Shown here piece after piece: positions 1 to 7,392 of a stretch of 7,572 nucleotides of DNA. This DNA comes from a bacterium (lineage in GTDB: Bacteria; AUK180). Every line of letters starts with the position of its first letter. Position 1 is the stretch's first letter. Below the pieces are notes generated by a model that was not told where the DNA came from, searched no databases, and saw only the letters and a list, made by a program, of their open reading frames with translations. The translations under genes and the position numbers were made by a program. The DNA lies in the NCBI GenBank assembly GCA_021162505.1, contig JAGGYO010000187.1, forward strand, positions 1 through 7,572, given 5' to 3'.

Positions 1-481
1 AAATTAACAGGAATTTTAAAAGATAACTGTTTTGATTTACTACATGATTTTGCAGGATATTGCTCTTTAAATATTTTTTACGAATGAATTTTAAATTTTT
101 TATTACTGCTTCAATTGCATTGGCGTCATTTGTTAATTCATAATATTTCAAAAGAGAAATGTCCGTTGCTATTTGGATGATCGGAGGAGCAGGAGTATTG
201 GTAATATCACCGTATGAATGCCTAAAAAAGCCATACTTACCTTGAGAGGCAAGAATGAAATCAATAAGCTGGTGCAGGGTATCTTTTAATTCATTGTTAT
301 CACTATTTTTCAAAAGTTCTATGATCCCGCAAATAAACGGGTATGCATTCATAATATTGGCGGTTGATTTGAATTCCTGTCCCCAATAAGTAATGTTCAA
401 GCTATGCAATTCCCCTTTATCACCCATGAAACTTTTTAAATGATAATAAAGCAAAGACAGGTTTTTATTTATTTCTTTCAT
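1..481 (-). CDS. Partial protein of unknown function, possible alpha/alpha-toroid fold, in polysaccharide operon (3' end missing)
   Basis: I read this frame by hand: it opens with ATG at 481-479 and stays open for 160 codons to the left edge, so the C-terminus is missing. The start lies inside the flippase gene (17-nt overlap with its end at 465), which suggests translational coupling; there is no Shine-Dalgarno sequence before it. There is no signal peptide or clear membrane segment. Residues about 38-60, 64-80, 100-118 and 120-140 look like successive amphipathic helices. Between them sits a Gly/aromatic loop (QGKYGFF, 80-86) followed by a Pro-rich turn (residues 97-100). Helix pairs joined by such loops recall alpha/alpha-toroid enzymes (glycoside hydrolases, lyases, epimerases, prenyltransferase-type repeats), common in polysaccharide clusters, but no catalytic motif can be fixed. 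The fold is inference; the coding call is firm from the open frame and operon packing. Confidence 0.8.
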   Translation of the reverse strand, partial: MKEINKNLSLLYYHLKSFMGDKGELHSLNITYWGQEFKSTANIMNAYPFICGIIELLKNSDNNELKDTLHQLIDFILASQGKYGFFRHSYGDITNTPAPPIIQIATDISLLKYYELTNDANAIEAVIKNLKFIRKKYLKSNILQNHVVNQNSYLLKFLLI

Positions 482-1718
482 TAAAAAAATGTTCGTATAT
501 TACGATCAATAATGCAAAGAAAAGGTACGAAATAATATTTCCCGATGCAACACCAATGATACCGAAGAGTTTTGCCATTATAAAATAAGTTATAATTGCG
601 AATATTCCAGATGGTAAAAAGACCTTTAAAAAGAGATCCCTCATCTTTGTTTTTATAAATAGATGGGCGCTAATAGGTCTTGCTAAATTTAGAATGGTTA
701 TACCTAAAATAATTAGTGCAGAAAGATTATATACGGTTTTGAAATCAGCAGTCGGGAACATAAATCTTATCAATGGCTTACCCCAGAAAAAAAAGACGAT
801 CAATTGTAAAATACTTATAATATCAAGGGTTATTGCCCCCCAGAAGCCCAACTTCTTCTCTTCATGCAGTGTTTCCACTCGTGAGAAACCAATCCTTAGG
901 GATTTTTCACCGATTTGAGGAATAATAAAAAAATAATTTGAAAATGTCAAAGCAATGGTATAGGATGCAAGACCTTCAATGGTAGTAAAGAAGGAAAGAA
1001 CAAATGTATCAATACGGTATATTAGAAATGTTACTGCACCGTTAAAATGATTCCATAAGGAAAAATCCATGATGTTTTCTTGAAAGAATTTTTTCCAATG
1101 TGGTTCTATTCTCAATTTAATTTTATTCTTTTTAAAAAATAAGTGGAAAAGAACTATTGTATATAGAAAAAATATCAGTGATTGTGCTAATAAATAAAAT
1201 AAAAGTAATTTGAAATGAGGCATTAAAATAAAATAAAATACAACTTGGAAAGAATATACAAGAAAATTGGAAATGAAAATAATTTTCTGGTTGAAGGATG
1301 CAAAAAGTCCCTCAATGGCAGTAGATGCAAAATTCATCAAAGAGAAAAGCAATATATAAAGAGGAAAGAGAAATATTTTTGCGGAATAACCTGAATAATA
1401 ATAGATTAAAGACAATCCCACACCGATAATAAGAAAAACAAAGGTCTTATACAGGTTGAAGAGAATATAATTTCCCATTTCCCTTCCAAGATCCTTGATT
1501 TTTTTAAAATCTCTAATGATAATGGTCACAGGTGACAGATTAATGAAATTAAAAAAAACGAAAATACCTGAAAACAGTCCGAATAATCCTATTTCATCTT
1601 TTGGTAAATTACGAATTAGTATGGTAAAAACTACGACACTTAAAAATCCGGAAATAATCCTGTCAATAAGTGAGAAGCTGAAAAGAGATAACAAATTTTT
1701 TTTTAAATTATTTTTCAT
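465..1718 (-). CDS. Wzx-like polysaccharide (oligosaccharide) flippase, MOP superfamily
   Basis: Inner-membrane protein of about 417 residues, a normal length for Wzx/O-antigen flippases, which move undecaprenyl-linked repeat units from cytoplasm to periplasm. It is almost wholly hydrophobic, with about twelve membrane segments separated by short basic loops. The N-terminus (an SLIDRIISGFLS stretch followed by RNLPKDEIGLFG) matches the family opening, in which a first helix is followed by a 'lGxeeyGlf' turn. The central RIDTFVLSFFTTIEGLASYTIA stretch (residues about 236-257) carries the family R-x-D ... Y-x-x-A pattern. The frame can also start one codon earlier at GTG (1721); I prefer ATG at 1718. 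It overlaps the 3' end of the upstream kinase gene (stop at 1708) and lacks a Shine-Dalgarno site, so coupled translation is likely. Substrate cannot be told from sequence. MurJ or MATE are alternatives, but length and context favour Wzx. Confidence 0.9.
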   Translation of the reverse strand: MKNNLKKNLLSLFSFSLIDRIISGFLSVVVFTILIRNLPKDEIGLFGLFSGIFVFFNFINLSPVTIIIRDFKKIKDLGREMGNYILFNLYKTFVFLIIGVGLSLIYYYSGYSAKIFLFPLYILLFSLMNFASTAIEGLFASFNQKIIFISNFLVYSFQVVFYFILMPHFKLLLFYLLAQSLIFFLYTIVLFHLFFKKNKIKLRIEPHWKKFFQENIMDFSLWNHFNGAVTFLIYRIDTFVLSFFTTIEGLASYTIALTFSNYFFIIPQIGEKSLRIGFSRVETLHEEKKLGFWGAITLDIISILQLIVFFFWGKPLIRFMFPTADFKTVYNLSALIILGITILNLARPISAHLFIKTKMRDLFLKVFLPSGIFAIITYFIMAKLFGIIGVASGNIISYLFFALLIVIYEHFFNERNK

Positions 1719-3843
1719 CACTATAATAATTATAATAGTAATAATTATCTTTTTGTTTTATTCCTTTGAAATTAATAATGAGACCGTCTATTTTTATATT
1801 TAGATTCAAAAATCTTTGAATAGTCACTTCGGAAGCGCTAAGCGTTGATTTATTTGCATCGAATATAATTGCAATATGATCAACCCACTTCCCAATGCTC
1901 AATGTATCGGTTGTAACATTTAATGGTGCTGAATCGATAAATATCATACCATATTCTTTTTTTAACTCATTTAATTCATCCTTCAATCTTTGAGAAAGGA
2001 GTATATCCAGGGAGTAAATATTCTCATCTTGTACCCCCGTGAGGAGAACATCTAAATTATCAATATGAGTTTTCTGAATATAATCTTTCAATTTTTTCTT
2101 ATCATCCTTATAATATTCAAAAAGCCCTTTATTTTTAAGTTCGGGTAGGATCGTTTTAATTCCGGGTTTTTTAAGGTCAAGGTCCAGTAATAAAACCTTT
2201 TTTTGCAAGCTATTGGCGTATGCCAATAAGAACGAGACGGTGCTTTTCCCCATATTGGGTTTAGGAGATGTAATAAGACAAAGGGAATTCTCCATCATCT
2301 TAGAAGCCTCACAATTTAATCTAATAAAATGAAGATATTCTCCTATAGCAGAATTGGGATTGATCTTTATTTTTGACTCGTTAAGTTCTTTGAACTCTTT
2401 AATTTTAGAGAAGTTCGGGATTTCAAGATAGAATGGTATTTTGAATTTTTCCTTGAGATACAGCCCGTTTATTGGAGTAAAAAGATAATATTTTAGCATA
2501 ATTAAAAATAACCCAAGGAATAATCCGAAAAATATACCAATAATGACCATCATTCTTCTTTTGGGTTTAATAGGTCCGGAAGGTATTACCGGCTTATCAA
2601 TAATAGTTATTTTGCTTAATACTCCTTCATTTTGTATTTTTGATTCTTCCAATCGCTCTTTTAACATATTGTAGATCTTTTCATTTATAGAAACATTTCT
2701 GATCAATTTTGTTAATTCCAATTGTTTTTCAGGAAGATTGGTAAGTTCATTCTCGTATTTGTCGAGTATATCGGATAAAGAATCATTCTTTGCATTTAGA
2801 ATTGCAATTTCTTTTTGAATGTTCAACAGATTTAGAATATCTTGTTGATAAATAGCAAAACTTCCGTTGGAATAATTAGAATCAATAAAATTCTTCATTT
2901 CCTTTTTAAAATCTTTATAAAGTATTCCCAATTTATTATTAATATCATTCATTTTTTCGTTATTTTCCGTATATCCTGCTGCTTTTAGGGATATCTTTAA
3001 TGCTTCTAGATCAGAGATCTTTTTTATGAGAAAATTTATCTTATCACTATAGATAGGGGGGGAGTTCTTGAGCTGTCCTTTAAATTGAATAATTTTGTTC
3101 TGTAAAAATTTAAAATGTTCCTTTTTTTCCGCCAGATTTATTTTATTTTTATAATAGTCCTGCTGAAAATCACTGTATTTATTAAGAATAGTTTTTGCTT
3201 CATTTCCAAGATAAGGTGATTTGAATTTCGTTTTGGCAACTTTCAGCAGAGTTTCAGAATTGTCTAATTTTTCTCTATATGCCTCTGTTTCCTGTTCTAA
3301 AAATTTCTTAACCATTTCCGTTTCTTCTTTTTGAATTTCCTGATCGTAATTTTTATAGGTTTCCATTACAGTTGTAAGTATTATTTTCCCCAATTCCGGA
3401 TCATTGATGTCCAAAGAAAAGATGATGACATCTGAATCCTCCATGGGTTTTATGGTCAATGAAGCTAAAATAAAGTTTGAAATAAAGTCAATTTTATCTT
3501 GCTTTTTAGTAAATTTTACTTCAGAATATGAAAGTATCTCTCTTTTAATTTCTTCAGGAAAAGTATTATAAACTCTTTCCATAAGAGCATAGGATTTAAT
3601 AAGATAAACTTGATTGTTCATAATATTGGGCATATAATACCACATATACATTGATTGCGCGGATTGCATGTTTGATGAAGAGAGATTTAATAGAGCAGAT
3701 CCTTGTAGACGATATACTCGTTTGGAAGTAATTGCAAGTACAATTCCAATAAGGAGAAATAGGATAGTCGATGCAAGCAAAATAACGATATTTTTTCCAA
3801 TGATACTAAAAATATTGTTAAGCGATATTGTGTTTTTCTCCAT
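1708..3843 (-). CDS. Wzc-like polysaccharide co-polymerase fused to BY-kinase (tyrosine autokinase)
   Basis: 711 residues, the usual size of a fused Wzc/ExoP-type protein controlling chain length and export of capsule or exopolysaccharide. The Wzz-type part has membrane helix 1 at about 18-38, a long periplasmic coiled-coil-rich region (about 40-425), a PxxPxxPxxP run at 418-427 and membrane helix 2 at about 431-454. The cytoplasmic BY-kinase follows: Walker A (PNMGKST, 529-535), Walker A' (LLLDLDLKKP, 551-560), Walker B (MIFIDSAP, 633-640) and a C-terminal tyrosine cluster (YYYYNYY, 701-707), the usual autophosphorylation target. Departures from consensus: PNMGKS for PGEGKS, DLDLKKP for DADLRRP, DSAP for DTPP, and EYLHFIR (502-508) where EX2RX2R is usual, with His for the first Arg. 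The start ATG follows an extended -10 box. The gene heads an overlapping operon with the flippase. Confidence 0.93.
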   Translation of the reverse strand: MEKNTISLNNIFSIIGKNIVILLASTILFLLIGIVLAITSKRVYRLQGSALLNLSSSNMQSAQSMYMWYYMPNIMNNQVYLIKSYALMERVYNTFPEEIKREILSYSEVKFTKKQDKIDFISNFILASLTIKPMEDSDVIIFSLDINDPELGKIILTTVMETYKNYDQEIQKEETEMVKKFLEQETEAYREKLDNSETLLKVAKTKFKSPYLGNEAKTILNKYSDFQQDYYKNKINLAEKKEHFKFLQNKIIQFKGQLKNSPPIYSDKINFLIKKISDLEALKISLKAAGYTENNEKMNDINNKLGILYKDFKKEMKNFIDSNYSNGSFAIYQQDILNLLNIQKEIAILNAKNDSLSDILDKYENELTNLPEKQLELTKLIRNVSINEKIYNMLKERLEESKIQNEGVLSKITIIDKPVIPSGPIKPKRRMMVIIGIFFGLFLGLFLIMLKYYLFTPINGLYLKEKFKIPFYLEIPNFSKIKEFKELNESKIKINPNSAIGEYLHFIRLNCEASKMMENSLCLITSPKPNMGKSTVSFLLAYANSLQKKVLLLDLDLKKPGIKTILPELKNKGLFEYYKDDKKKLKDYIQKTHIDNLDVLLTGVQDENIYSLDILLSQRLKDELNELKKEYGMIFIDSAPLNVTTDTLSIGKWVDHIAIIFDANKSTLSASEVTIQRFLNLNIKIDGLIINFKGIKQKDNYYYYNYYSDEK

Positions 3844-3850
3844 ATGGATT

Positions 3851-3878
3851 ATTATAACAAAATTTTACTAAAAAACAA
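3851..3878 (-). promoter_or_regulatory. Sigma-70-type promoter of the polysaccharide operon, extended -10, likely leaderless
   Basis: On the minus strand TGTTATAAT (3859-3851) is a full extended -10 (TGnTATAAT). A weak -35, TTGTTT (3878-3873), lies 16 bp upstream. Only 7 nt separate TATAAT from the ATG at 3843, so transcription should begin at or within a base or so of the start codon. The same nonamer precedes the two upstream genes. It is called from sequence only; no start site is measured. Confidence 0.65.
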
Positions 3879-3921
3879 AATATTTCTCGTGTGATTTGGA
3901 GTATATTATTTTTACTCTCAA

Positions 3922-6318
3922 TCATTTATTTAACTTATTGTTAAGTGAATTTCTATGTATGCCAAGTATTTTTGATGCTTTTATCTTATTACCTTTTGTA
4001 TATTCAAGGACTTTTATAATATAATCTCTTTCATGCTCGTCTAATGTGGTAAATTTTTCTTCACCTTTTATGAATGTAATATCTTCTTTTCCAATTTTAT
4101 TTCTATCATTTAATATTATCATATGTTCCAGAACATTCTTCAGCTCTCTTACATTTCCGGGCCAATTATAATTAATCAGGAGTTCCATAGCATCTTTTTC
4201 AATGAAATTAATGCCTTTATTGTACTTATTGCTGTACAGTTTTATAAAATAATTAATGAGCTCAATAATATCTTTTCTTCTTTCTCGCAAAGGTGGTATC
4301 ACAATAGTGGATGATGAGATGCGATAATATAAATCAGGTAAAAATTTATCATTCTTGATTAGGTCTAAAAGATTTTCATTAGTAGCGAAAATGGTCCTTA
4401 CATCGATCTTCTCCGGGAATTCTGCACCAACAGGATAGATCTCATTCTCCTCTAAAAATCTTAATAACGATGCTTGCCCCCTTTTGGAGATGCGATTTAT
4501 CTCGTCAAAAAAAACTACTCCGCCATTGGCTGCTTTGATTTTTCCTAATCGATTATTTATTGCACCGGTAAAAGCTCCTTTTTTATATCCAAAGAGTTCA
4601 GCTTCCCAAAGTTCATTGGGGATAGCGGCGCAATTTATTGCCATGAACGGTTTATTTGTCCTTGAACTACTGTAATAGATATACTTTGCAAAGATCTCTT
4701 TACCAATTCCTGTTTCTCCGTCAATTAAGATGGTAATATCGGTTTTTGCTAATTTTTCGGCTTTTTTAACACAATTTTTCAAAGTTTTACTTGTACCGAT
4801 AATATAATAATCATTGAATTCTTCGATTATGCTAGCTTTATTCAATTCTTTTATAAAATTATTTTCTTTTACAGAACTCGTGTTTGCCTTGGAAGTATTT
4901 ATTAAAAAATTTTCATCCATTAAACCAATGAGGTCGACGGTTTCCTGAAAAAGGAACTTGATATTTTGATTTTTCATAATATAATAACAATTTTTCAAAG
5001 ATCGTAGAGCGCTCTTTTCTTCGCGTAATTTATGGTATATCGCTCCCTGTGTGTATAGTGCCTCTACATATCTGAAAATATTCTCTTTCCCTTCAAGAAT
5101 TTCAAGAGCTTTTTGAATCTGTTCCAATGCTTTTGGATAGTGTTTTTTATCCTCACAGATCTTTGCAAATTTAAGATAAAAATTAGCTAACATTTCTGTG
5201 AATTTTTTATCTTTCATTGGTTGGATCAATTTTTTGAATTCATTTTCAATATGATCATAACTTTTATTTTTTGCCCGGATTTCAAGAAGTTCTATTTGTG
5301 TCAAAAGTTTATTAAAAACATCGGTGGCATTTTTAAAAATCTCCAAACTTTCATTTAAATATATTTCAGCATTTTTAAAGTCTCCTTTTAATTTATATAA
5401 TCTGCCAATATTTCTTGCTGAATATCCTTTTAATATCTTATTTTCGAGGGTTGCTGTGAATTCATAATCCCTTTTGAAGTATTCATGTGCTTTTCCATAC
5501 TCATTTTTCAATATAAATAAATTTCCAAGTCTATTGTATATCTTAGTGCTGCTCAGTTTATCCCCGGTCTTTTCTGCGAGTTCAATACCTCGTTTAGCAA
5601 AGAAAAGAGAAATTTCCATTTCACCCATATTAATATATGATAAACTTATACTCGTGTATGTTTTCATCAATCCTAGTTGATGGTTGATCTCCCGAAAGTT
5701 GGAAAGGGCTTTATTGAAATAAATTATGGCATCAAAGTAATTATATTTGAATGAATGAATGATACCAAGATAGCGATAGGCATATCCTTTGTCTACAATA
5801 TCCGCATCAGGGGATTCAATTACGCTTTGGCAGTATTTTCCCGATGTATTAAAATCGCTCAATCTAATATAAATGATCCCAAGATGTCTGTAAATATTAT
5901 AAAGATCCTTTTTCTGCCCTTTTTTCTTCCCTATCAGCTTAATAGCATCACTACTTTCGTTGAGTGCTTCTTTTTGTCTTAAACTATTGGAAAAAATATA
6001 TGTCTTGATAATTTTATATTTTATCTTTTCATTATTATTAAGTTTTTTGTAATCAAGTGAATTCAATATATTTAAACCCTTCTCAATATTTCCCAATTGT
6101 GCGATTAATTTTGCTTTTATTATCAAGAACATTGGATTCTCTTCATTTTCTAATAATTTCAAAGCATCTTCTATAAGATTTAGATAAGAATAGGATAATA
6201 TTAAAATTTCTTTTTCATCATTTTGCAAATTCTTGAACTTTTTTTTGCATGATTTGATAATCTTTTCGTATTGGTGCATATTAAAAAGATCGCCTAAATT
6301 TTTCTTTTTATTTTCCAT
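3922..6318 (-). CDS. TPR-containing sigma-54-dependent transcriptional activator (bacterial enhancer-binding protein)
   Basis: 798 residues, with no receiver, PAS or GAF domain. Residues about 1-460 are helical repeats; clear TPR-like units sit near 138-171, 178-211, 217-250, 257-290, 297-330, 377-409 and 416-449. This is the probable sensor or partner-binding part. After a linker, the AAA+ sigma-54 domain runs from about 501 to 745: Walker A (GETGIGKE, 534-541), the intact sigma-54 contact loop GAFTGA (581-586), Walker B (VVFFDE, 601-606), sensor I region (FATN, 644-647), DLYYR (662-666), PPLRER (675-680) and NWPGNVREL (718-726). A Fis-type helix-turn-helix closes the protein (about 759-798, with ASKILGIHRNSLNNKL). 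All motifs needed to remodel sigma-54 holoenzyme are present, so it should be active. Its target is unknown; the polysaccharide operon downstream or itself are candidates. The start ATG lies 5 nt after a TATAAT box. Confidence 0.95.
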   Translation of the reverse strand: MENKKKNLGDLFNMHQYEKIIKSCKKKFKNLQNDEKEILILSYSYLNLIEDALKLLENEENPMFLIIKAKLIAQLGNIEKGLNILNSLDYKKLNNNEKIKYKIIKTYIFSNSLRQKEALNESSDAIKLIGKKKGQKKDLYNIYRHLGIIYIRLSDFNTSGKYCQSVIESPDADIVDKGYAYRYLGIIHSFKYNYFDAIIYFNKALSNFREINHQLGLMKTYTSISLSYINMGEMEISLFFAKRGIELAEKTGDKLSSTKIYNRLGNLFILKNEYGKAHEYFKRDYEFTATLENKILKGYSARNIGRLYKLKGDFKNAEIYLNESLEIFKNATDVFNKLLTQIELLEIRAKNKSYDHIENEFKKLIQPMKDKKFTEMLANFYLKFAKICEDKKHYPKALEQIQKALEILEGKENIFRYVEALYTQGAIYHKLREEKSALRSLKNCYYIMKNQNIKFLFQETVDLIGLMDENFLINTSKANTSSVKENNFIKELNKASIIEEFNDYYIIGTSKTLKNCVKKAEKLAKTDITILIDGETGIGKEIFAKYIYYSSSRTNKPFMAINCAAIPNELWEAELFGYKKGAFTGAINNRLGKIKAANGGVVFFDEINRISKRGQASLLRFLEENEIYPVGAEFPEKIDVRTIFATNENLLDLIKNDKFLPDLYYRISSSTIVIPPLRERRKDIIELINYFIKLYSNKYNKGINFIEKDAMELLINYNWPGNVRELKNVLEHMIILNDRNKIGKEDITFIKGEEKFTTLDEHERDYIIKVLEYTKGNKIKASKILGIHRNSLNNKLNK

Positions 6319-6323
6319 ATTTC

Positions 6324-6351
6324 ATTATAACATTTTTATTTTATAATTCAA
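6324..6351 (-). promoter_or_regulatory. Sigma-70-type promoter of the sigma-54 activator gene, extended -10, likely leaderless
   Basis: TGTTATAAT on the minus strand (6332-6324) with TTGAAT (6351-6346) 16 bp upstream, a four-of-six match to TTGACA. TATAAT ends 5 nt before the ATG at 6318, leaving no room for a ribosome binding site in the transcript. The regulator therefore seems to be made from a housekeeping promoter rather than a sigma-54 one; no GG-N10-GC element was found in this gap. Confidence 0.7.
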
Positions 6352-6375
6352 AGTTGTGTATGATATTATATTGAA

Positions 6376-6389
6376 ACTATTTGAATAGT
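6376..6389. repeat. Short inverted repeat ACTATT-TG-AATAGT next to the 38-bp repeats
   Basis: Six-base arms flank a two-base centre immediately left of the first 38-bp repeat. It shares the ACTAT/ATAGT pentamer that recurs in both 38-bp copies, so it may be an extra binding half-site pair in the same regulatory region. It lies between the activator promoter and the direct repeats. The function is inferred only from position and motif sharing. Confidence 0.4.
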
Positions 6390-6503
6390 ATGAAACATAG
6401 TACGATAGTTCCAATACTATGGGACTAACATGAATGTAAATCTAATATTATTGGAAGATGTGATAATGAAACATAGTACGATAGTTCCAATACTATGGGA
6501 CTA
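6390..6503. repeat. Pair of identical 38-bp direct repeats separated by a 38-bp spacer
   Basis: Copies at 6390-6427 and 6466-6503 are identical over 38 bases; the intervening 38 bases (6428-6465) are unrelated to them, giving a 76-bp pitch. Each copy contains CATAGTA and TACTATG as 7-bp inverted arms with a 12-nt loop (first copy 6396-6402 with 6415-6421; second 6472-6478 with 6491-6497). A competing hairpin pairs TAGTTCC with GGGACTA (6406-6412 with 6421-6427; 6482-6488 with 6497-6503), with one G-U wobble if the plus strand is transcribed. The pair lies about 70-185 bp upstream of the activator start. It could be a tandem operator, a minimal CRISPR-like unit or a duplicated structured element. 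No cas gene is in the window. Confidence 0.85.
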
Positions 6504-6529
6504 TTAAAAGATTTGGAGGAATTATGAGA

Positions 6530-7387
6530 TTAAATATTGTCGCTGCTTCCAGTCTTTGATTCGGTTTTACTTTTTACGATCAAGTATAGATCTATTACTA
6601 GAAATATAAAAGTTGTGACAATGGATGCTTCGATCCCGAATTTGCCACCTGTAATGAGGATATTATTGGTATTGGGAATAGTTACAGTGATAATTTTAGG
6701 AAGAAATTCTAAACCGCTGACATTGCTGCCAAGGATGATCCCAAGTGTTAAATTCCAAGCAAAGTGTAAAAATACTACAAATGTCAAATTCTTTCTTCTT
6801 ATGTAAATAAATGAAAAAAGAATACCTATGAGAAGAATATTCAAAAATGATAATAGATCAAATCCGTTATTGCCAATATGGAAGATAGACCAAATAAATG
6901 AAGAAAAAAGAATTCCTATCCATTTAAGATTTTTTTGTAAAAATATTTCTAATAGTATTCCGCGAACCAACAATTCTTCTAAAAGTGCTGCATTAAAAAG
7001 CATTAATGTATAATAAATTACCATGAACCAATCAATTTTCCCAAATTTCATATGTATTTTTTGAAAAAATAAAATAAATAAATACGCTAATACAACAAGA
7101 ATAAAGCCCATGAAAGTAGCGCTTATGATATCCTTAACAGGCAGTATAAAATACTTTTTATCATATGGACGTTTAAAAAATACAAGAAGGATTATGGGAG
7201 GAGAAATAAAATAAACCAATTCCTCAAATATATTCTTTTCATAGATATGGTGACCAAAAGCGGTAAAGATCATTGTTAATATGAGTAAAAGCAATGCCGT
7301 AAGCAAATAATAGCCAATAAGCCCAAATAGATAATCTGTGAGTTTTGCCCAAATAGTTTGATTTTTTAAAAATCTTCTCTGTTTCAC
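6530..7387 (-). CDS. CPBP-family intramembrane glutamic protease-like protein (CAAX/Abi)
   Basis: 285-residue integral membrane protein with about eight hydrophobic segments and a basic N-terminus, normal for the CPBP (Rce1/Abi) family. The three family motifs are visible: EExxxR as EELLVR (residues 137-142), the FxxxH-like motif as WSIFH (166-170, Trp for the usual Phe) and HxxxN as HFAWN (208-212). Known members cleave prenylated or other membrane-associated peptides or serve in bacteriocin immunity; many bacterial members have no known substrate. The start is GTG at 7387, because the first in-frame internal ATG is near residue 39, inside a membrane helix. The GTG sits 5 nt after a TATAAT box and no Shine-Dalgarno sequence precedes it. 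It is separated from the regulator by 211 bp and probably transcribed alone. Protease activity is inferred from motifs; no partner or target gene is visible nearby. Confidence 0.9.
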   Translation of the reverse strand: MKQRRFLKNQTIWAKLTDYLFGLIGYYLLTALLLLILTMIFTAFGHHIYEKNIFEELVYFISPPIILLVFFKRPYDKKYFILPVKDIISATFMGFILVVLAYLFILFFQKIHMKFGKIDWFMVIYYTLMLFNAALLEELLVRGILLEIFLQKNLKWIGILFSSFIWSIFHIGNNGFDLLSFLNILLIGILFSFIYIRRKNLTFVVFLHFAWNLTLGIILGSNVSGLEFLPKIITVTIPNTNNILITGGKFGIEASIVTTFIFLVIDLYLIVKSKTESKTGSSDNI

Positions 7388-7392
7388 ATTTT

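Noticed and set aside
694..918. Plus-strand open frames inside the five genes (for example 694-918, 1495-1803, 4123-4314, 5755-5982)
   Set aside because: They lie opposite strongly supported minus-strand genes, have no recognisable motifs, and lack initiation signals.
3898..3920. Hairpin between GAGTA and TACTC after the activator gene as a terminator
   Set aside because: The stem is only about five base pairs and is AT-rich, and no T-run follows on the minus strand.
6390..6503. Formal annotation as a CRISPR array
   Set aside because: Only two repeats and one spacer, no cas genes in the window, and the repeat ends do not have the usual orientation. Kept as a repeat with CRISPR-like geometry listed as one hypothesis.
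6319..6529. Sigma-54 -24/-12 promoter for autoregulation of the activator
   Set aside because: The only GG-containing candidate on the minus strand is within the 38-bp repeats and does not have GC at the required spacing.
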